Below are positions 60,831 to 64,000 of a stretch of DNA of 64,000 nt, in pieces (position 1 is the stretch's first letter; each line of letters begins with the position of its first letter). The notes below the pieces were generated by a model. It was not told the origin of the DNA, made no database searches, and worked only from the letters and a program-made list of their open reading frames with translations. The stretch spans positions 180,616 to 244,615 of the forward strand of contig CANMSI010000005.1 in NCBI GenBank assembly GCA_947500575.1, written 5' to 3'. Both the position numbers and the translations under genes were made by a program. Origin of the DNA: an uncultured Flavobacteriaceae bacterium. GTDB lineage: Bacteria; Bacteroidota; Bacteroidia; Flavobacteriales; Flavobacteriaceae.

Positions 60831-63800
60831 ATGATAAATAACCTACTCAAAGCTTTTATAGCAATATTGCTACACCTAGTTGTAGTGCACAGTTACAGTG
60901 CTACCCTATCTGTAAATCCAACCCATGCGGTGCCGGCTACGGAAAAGGAAAGTGTTAATACAAGTAATGTTGCGCCACCTCCCACTTTTAGCAACTGCCC
61001 TTCTAATATTTCTGGTATCACACCATCCAATGGTAATTGCACCGCCTCCGTATTATGGGTCCCCCCTAATGTTTCTGGAGGAGTAGGTACTGTGACCGTT
61101 ACAAGTAATTACAATCCAGGCGAATCTTTCTTCCCTGGGACACATAGAGTAATTTATAGAGCAACTGATAGCAACGGAGATACTGCATTTTGTTCTTTCA
61201 ATGTTACCGTAAGTGATTTTCAACCACCTATTATCAACGTTCCTTCCGATATCACTGTAAGTGCAGATCCAGGAAGTTGTGGTGCTGTTGTTACTTTTCC
61301 TTATCCTTCTTCTACAGATAACTGCCCGGCGGGTACTGGAGAATCTCCTTTGGAACAAAATTTTGATGGGGGAGAAGATTTTTCACAATTATGTTATGTT
61401 TTTGAAGGTGCAGCTATTGGCAATGGCGGAAATATTGATGGAACCAATGAATTTGAAACTGAAGATCTTGTAAATTTCGATACTCGTTCCTTTATGATGC
61501 CATTAACTAGGTTTAATGGTGCTGGAGAAATCTTTTTTGATCATATGATTGATAGAGGTACCGGGAACTTAACAATGCGTAATTCTAGAATCACAGTTTC
61601 TTTGGTGAGTACTGGCGGAGTAATAACACCCATATTCAATGAACAGTACACTAACGAAAACGTTCAAACGGAATACATTCCCATTACCGTAAGTGGAGAC
61701 TTTTATGTGCTTTTTGAATTTGATACTGATGATAACAGGGGTGATGTTGCATTTTTAGATAACATTTACCTCCCTGGATTTGTTGTGGCAGATGAAGCAG
61801 ATTCTGGGCAATGTACTGCGGCGGTACGAAGAGTTGTTCAAATTAGTGGGCAACCTTTTAGAAGTGGTGTAGAATTTCCTGTAGGAACCACCACCTTAGA
61901 ATACTTTACAAGAGATGCTGTAGGGAACATCAACTTTAACTCTTTTAACGTCACCGTTACAAATAATATTAATCCTCCAGTTGGTAATAGTGTTAGCTAT
62001 TGTGAAGGAACTGCTATCCCAGAACTATCCGTGAGCACTGATCCTACGGAAGTAGCCGATTGGTATGACGCTCCTTCTGGTGGGAATTTATTAATTGCAG
62101 ATAGCAACACCTATACTCCTTCTGGACCTGGAACTTTTTACGTTGAAACTAGAAACCCCATAACAGGATGTACTAGTGCAACGAGAACTTCTATTTCCTT
62201 AATTGAAGATCCCAGACCAAATCCTCCTGCGGTAACTACCCCAATAGAATATTGTATAGGAGATACTGCCACCCAACTTACGGCAACAGCAGACTCAGGA
62301 AATAGTTTGGAATGGTTTACCGTACCAACGGGCGGCACCGCATTGGCAAGTGCCCCTACACCTGATACAAGTATTGCAGGAACCACAAATTATTATGTAC
62401 AGCAAATTAACGGCAGCACTGGCTGTATAAGCGATAGAGCACTTATAGAAGTAATTGTATACGTAATTCCAACAGCCCCTAGTGTTACCAGTCCGGTTCA
62501 ATTCTGTATTGGCGATACTGCACAGGCTTTGGATACATATGCTACGGGGACCAACCTTACTTGGTACGATGCTGCAACTGGAGGAAATGTAATTCCTGGT
62601 AACACTGTTCCTAGCACTGCTTCTGTAGGAACCACTTCCTTTTGGGTAACCCAAACTACCTCTTCTGCAAATTGCGAAAGCCCAAGAGCAAGATTGGATA
62701 TTGAAGTGAACAATGCACCTACAATTACAACCCAGCCTACTGATGAAACCATCTGTGAAAATGATACTGCTACTTTTACCGTTGTAGCTTCTAGCCCAGG
62801 TTCTTACCAATGGCAGTTGTTTAGTGGCGGTACTTGGACCGATTTGTCCGATACTGCTCCTTATAGCAATACAACCACAAGTACCTTAACCATTACCGGA
62901 GCCACTTTAGCGCTTAATGGAAATAGATACCGTGTTATTGTTAGTGGTATAAGTCCTTCTTGTGCCGATGCAATTTCGCAGGAAAGAACTTTAACAGTAA
63001 ACCCTCTCCCAACGGTTGTTGCTAATGCAACGAATACCGCCATTTGTGCCGGAGATACTGTAACCTTAACGGGTTCTGGAGCAACCTCCTATACATGGGA
63101 TAATGGTGTTACTGATGGAGTTGCTTTTACACCAGCCAGCACTACCACCTATACGGTAACGGGTACTGACGGGAATGGATGTCAAAATACCGATACCATA
63201 ACCATCACCGTAAACCCTTTACCCTCTGTAACTGCAAATGCTACAAGTACTGCCATTTGTGCCGGAGATACAGTAACCTTAACGGGTTCTGGAGCTACCT
63301 CCTATACATGGGATAATGGTGTTACTGATGGAGTTGCTTTTACACCAGCTAGTACTACTACTTATACCGTAACGGGTACGGACGGGAATGGATGCCAAAA
63401 TACGGATACCATAACAATCACCGTAAATCCTTTGCCTACGGTAACTGCAAATGCCAGCACACTTTTAATATGTGAGGGTGATCCAGTCACTTTAACGGGT
63501 TCTGGAGCTACTTCCTATACATGGGATAATGGTGTTACTGATGGCGTTGCTTTTAATCCCACAGCAACCACCACCTATACCGTAACAGGTACTGATGGAA
63601 ATGGATGTGAAAATACCGATACTATAACAGTTACTGTAAATCCTGCGCCAACAATTACGGTAAGTTCTCCCCCTAGCTGTTCCTCTGATCTTTTAACCTA
63701 TTCCCTCTCTGTGAATGTGAGTACAGGTACTGTAACCACTACCGAAGGAAATGTTACTGATAACGGTGGAAACAACTGGACCATTGATAACATTACTGCT

Positions 63801-64000
63801 GGAAACGATATCACCTTAACAGTTACTGCTGGAAATGGGTGTATCAATACCATTGCTATTACTGCACCGGATTGTAGCTGTCCTACTGTAAACGCTCCTA
63901 CCTCTGGTGGAGATCAAACCGAATGTGAAGCCAATCCTATTCAAACCCTTACTGCTACCGCTACACCACCTGCTGGAGCTACCATCGTTTGGTACGATGC
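60831..64000 (+). CDS. Giant secreted HYR/Ig-like repeat protein, probable T9SS adhesin (3' end outside window)
   Basis: First 1,056 residues of an open frame that runs off the window. Signal peptide at about 1-24. A first HYR domain lies at about 51-129. A second HYR (PSDITVSADPGSCGAVVTF...) starts at about 132. It seems interrupted at about 170-322 by a jelly-roll/choice-of-anchor-like module (LEQNFDGGEDFSQLCYVFEG ... FLDNIYLPG) and resumes with EFPVGTTTLEYFTRDAVGN up to ~377. Three Ig_7-like modules with WYDA/WFTV motifs (about 381-625) follow, then an Ig-like domain (about 626-723) and three 71-residue repeats (724-936). A Thr/Ser/Asn-rich part and another Ig_7 start close the visible sequence. 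Such proteins in Flavobacteriia usually end in a type IX sorting domain; that end is not visible here. Confidence 0.85.
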   Translation, partial: MINNLLKAFIAILLHLVVVHSYSATLSVNPTHAVPATEKESVNTSNVAPPPTFSNCPSNISGITPSNGNCTASVLWVPPNVSGGVGTVTVTSNYNPGESFFPGTHRVIYRATDSNGDTAFCSFNVTVSDFQPPIINVPSDITVSADPGSCGAVVTFPYPSSTDNCPAGTGESPLEQNFDGGEDFSQLCYVFEGAAIGNGGNIDGTNEFETEDLVNFDTRSFMMPLTRFNGAGEIFFDHMIDRGTGNLTMRNSRITVSLVSTGGVITPIFNEQYTNENVQTEYIPITVSGDFYVLFEFDTDDNRGDVAFLDNIYLPGFVVADEADSGQCTAAVRRVVQISGQPFRSGVEFPVGTTTLEYFTRDAVGNINFNSFNVTVTNNINPPVGNSVSYCEGTAIPELSVSTDPTEVADWYDAPSGGNLLIADSNTYTPSGPGTFYVETRNPITGCTSATRTSISLIEDPRPNPPAVTTPIEYCIGDTATQLTATADSGNSLEWFTVPTGGTALASAPTPDTSIAGTTNYYVQQINGSTGCISDRALIEVIVYVIPTAPSVTSPVQFCIGDTAQALDTYATGTNLTWYDAATGGNVIPGNTVPSTASVGTTSFWVTQTTSSANCESPRARLDIEVNNAPTITTQPTDETICENDTATFTVVASSPGSYQWQLFSGGTWTDLSDTAPYSNTTTSTLTITGATLALNGNRYRVIVSGISPSCADAISQERTLTVNPLPTVVANATNTAICAGDTVTLTGSGATSYTWDNGVTDGVAFTPASTTTYTVTGTDGNGCQNTDTITITVNPLPSVTANATSTAICAGDTVTLTGSGATSYTWDNGVTDGVAFTPASTTTYTVTGTDGNGCQNTDTITITVNPLPTVTANASTLLICEGDPVTLTGSGATSYTWDNGVTDGVAFNPTATTTYTVTGTDGNGCENTDTITVTVNPAPTITVSSPPSCSSDLLTYSLSVNVSTGTVTTTEGNVTDNGGNNWTIDNITAGNDITLTVTAGNGCINTIAITAPDCSCPTVNAPTSGGDQTECEANPIQTLTATATPPAGATIVWYD
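63000..63638 (+). repeat. Three in-frame tandem repeats of 213 bp within the surface protein
   Basis: Units start at 63000, 63213 and 63426, each exactly 213 bp (71 residues), beginning at NPLP and carrying the PKD/CHU_C-like text GSGATSYTWDNGVTDGVAF and YTVTGTDGNGC. Units 1 and 2 differ at three residues. Unit 3 is more diverged at its start and around its FNP position. Confidence 0.92.

Noticed and set aside
62138..63043. Several minus-strand open frames opposite the surface protein
   Set aside because: They mirror the low-complexity Thr/Ser/Gly-rich plus-strand frame, have no promoter or domain, and the plus frame is clearly coding.
63000..63638. Regular repeats that might suggest a CRISPR-like or satellite array
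   Set aside because: The units are 213 bp, in frame, and translate to Ig/PKD-like protein repeats with no unique spacers; they are coding domain repeats.

Overview
The window is an AT-rich chromosomal segment from a member of the Flavobacteriaceae (Bacteroidota), most likely a free-living marine genus. The evidence is the promoter style (TAnnTTTG -7 boxes, no strong Shine-Dalgarno sequences), the type IX secretion/gliding lipoprotein SprE, Flavobacteriia-restricted families (DUF6341, DUF6427, DUF6168, DUF5687, DUF6909, DUF4254, DUF4292), an arsenosugar cluster and a giant HYR/Ig-repeat surface protein. I see no tRNA, rRNA, IS element, prophage or CRISPR array.

Layout. 1-1.8 kb: the end of an ECF sigma factor gene and a membrane-anchored, probably anti-sigma/outer-membrane protein. 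1.9-6.6 kb: PlsC-type acyltransferase, trpS, dprA, an HU/SPOR protein and an acyl-CoA thioesterase. 6.7-12.7 kb: a leftward operon (Wzx-like flippase, dut, sugar nucleotidyltransferase, TPR protein, DUF4292 lipoprotein, catalytically degenerate EnvC-like protein). 12.7-16.6 kb: a lipoprotein, a second ECF sigma module overlapping a hydrolase gene, and a TetA-like MFS exporter. 16.7-25.7 kb: the F-type ATP synthase operon (atpZ-DUF6168-atpB-E-F-H-A-G, without beta and epsilon), preceded by bactofilin and sprE.

25.8-33 kb: GlxA-type regulator, SnoaL-like protein, ABC ATPase with DUF5687 permease, ferredoxin reductase with Crp-family regulator, SRPBCC protein and patatin. 33.4-36.5 kb: arsenosugar genes (DUF2064 glycosyltransferase, AhpD-like protein, ArsS) and a TetR regulator. 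Near-identical putative operators lie upstream of the first arsenosugar gene and of tetR. 36.5-41.8 kb: GT9, DUF4254, DUF6427, DUF6341, purD and a UDP-glucuronate decarboxylase.

41.9-57.6 kb is a surface-polysaccharide locus: WecA-like and WecG-like initiating enzymes, GT4, two polymerase/ligase-like membrane proteins, a tight Wzx / MurB-paralogue / pyruvyl-transferase operon, rmlB-A-C-D for dTDP-L-rhamnose, a Wzz-like protein and DUF6909. The MurB paralogue appears to lack the catalytic acid and sits beside a PEP-type transferase; this is the most unusual biochemical lead here. 57.7-60.4 kb: a GH3-type adenylating enzyme, an intact LytM peptidase and tatA. 60.8 kb to the end: the first 1,056 residues of a giant secreted adhesin-like protein. 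It has an HYR domain apparently interrupted by a jelly-roll-like module, and three 71-residue repeats of exactly 213 bp.

All family assignments come from reading motifs, without database searches. Start codons were adjusted where a longer frame ran into a neighbouring gene or promoter.
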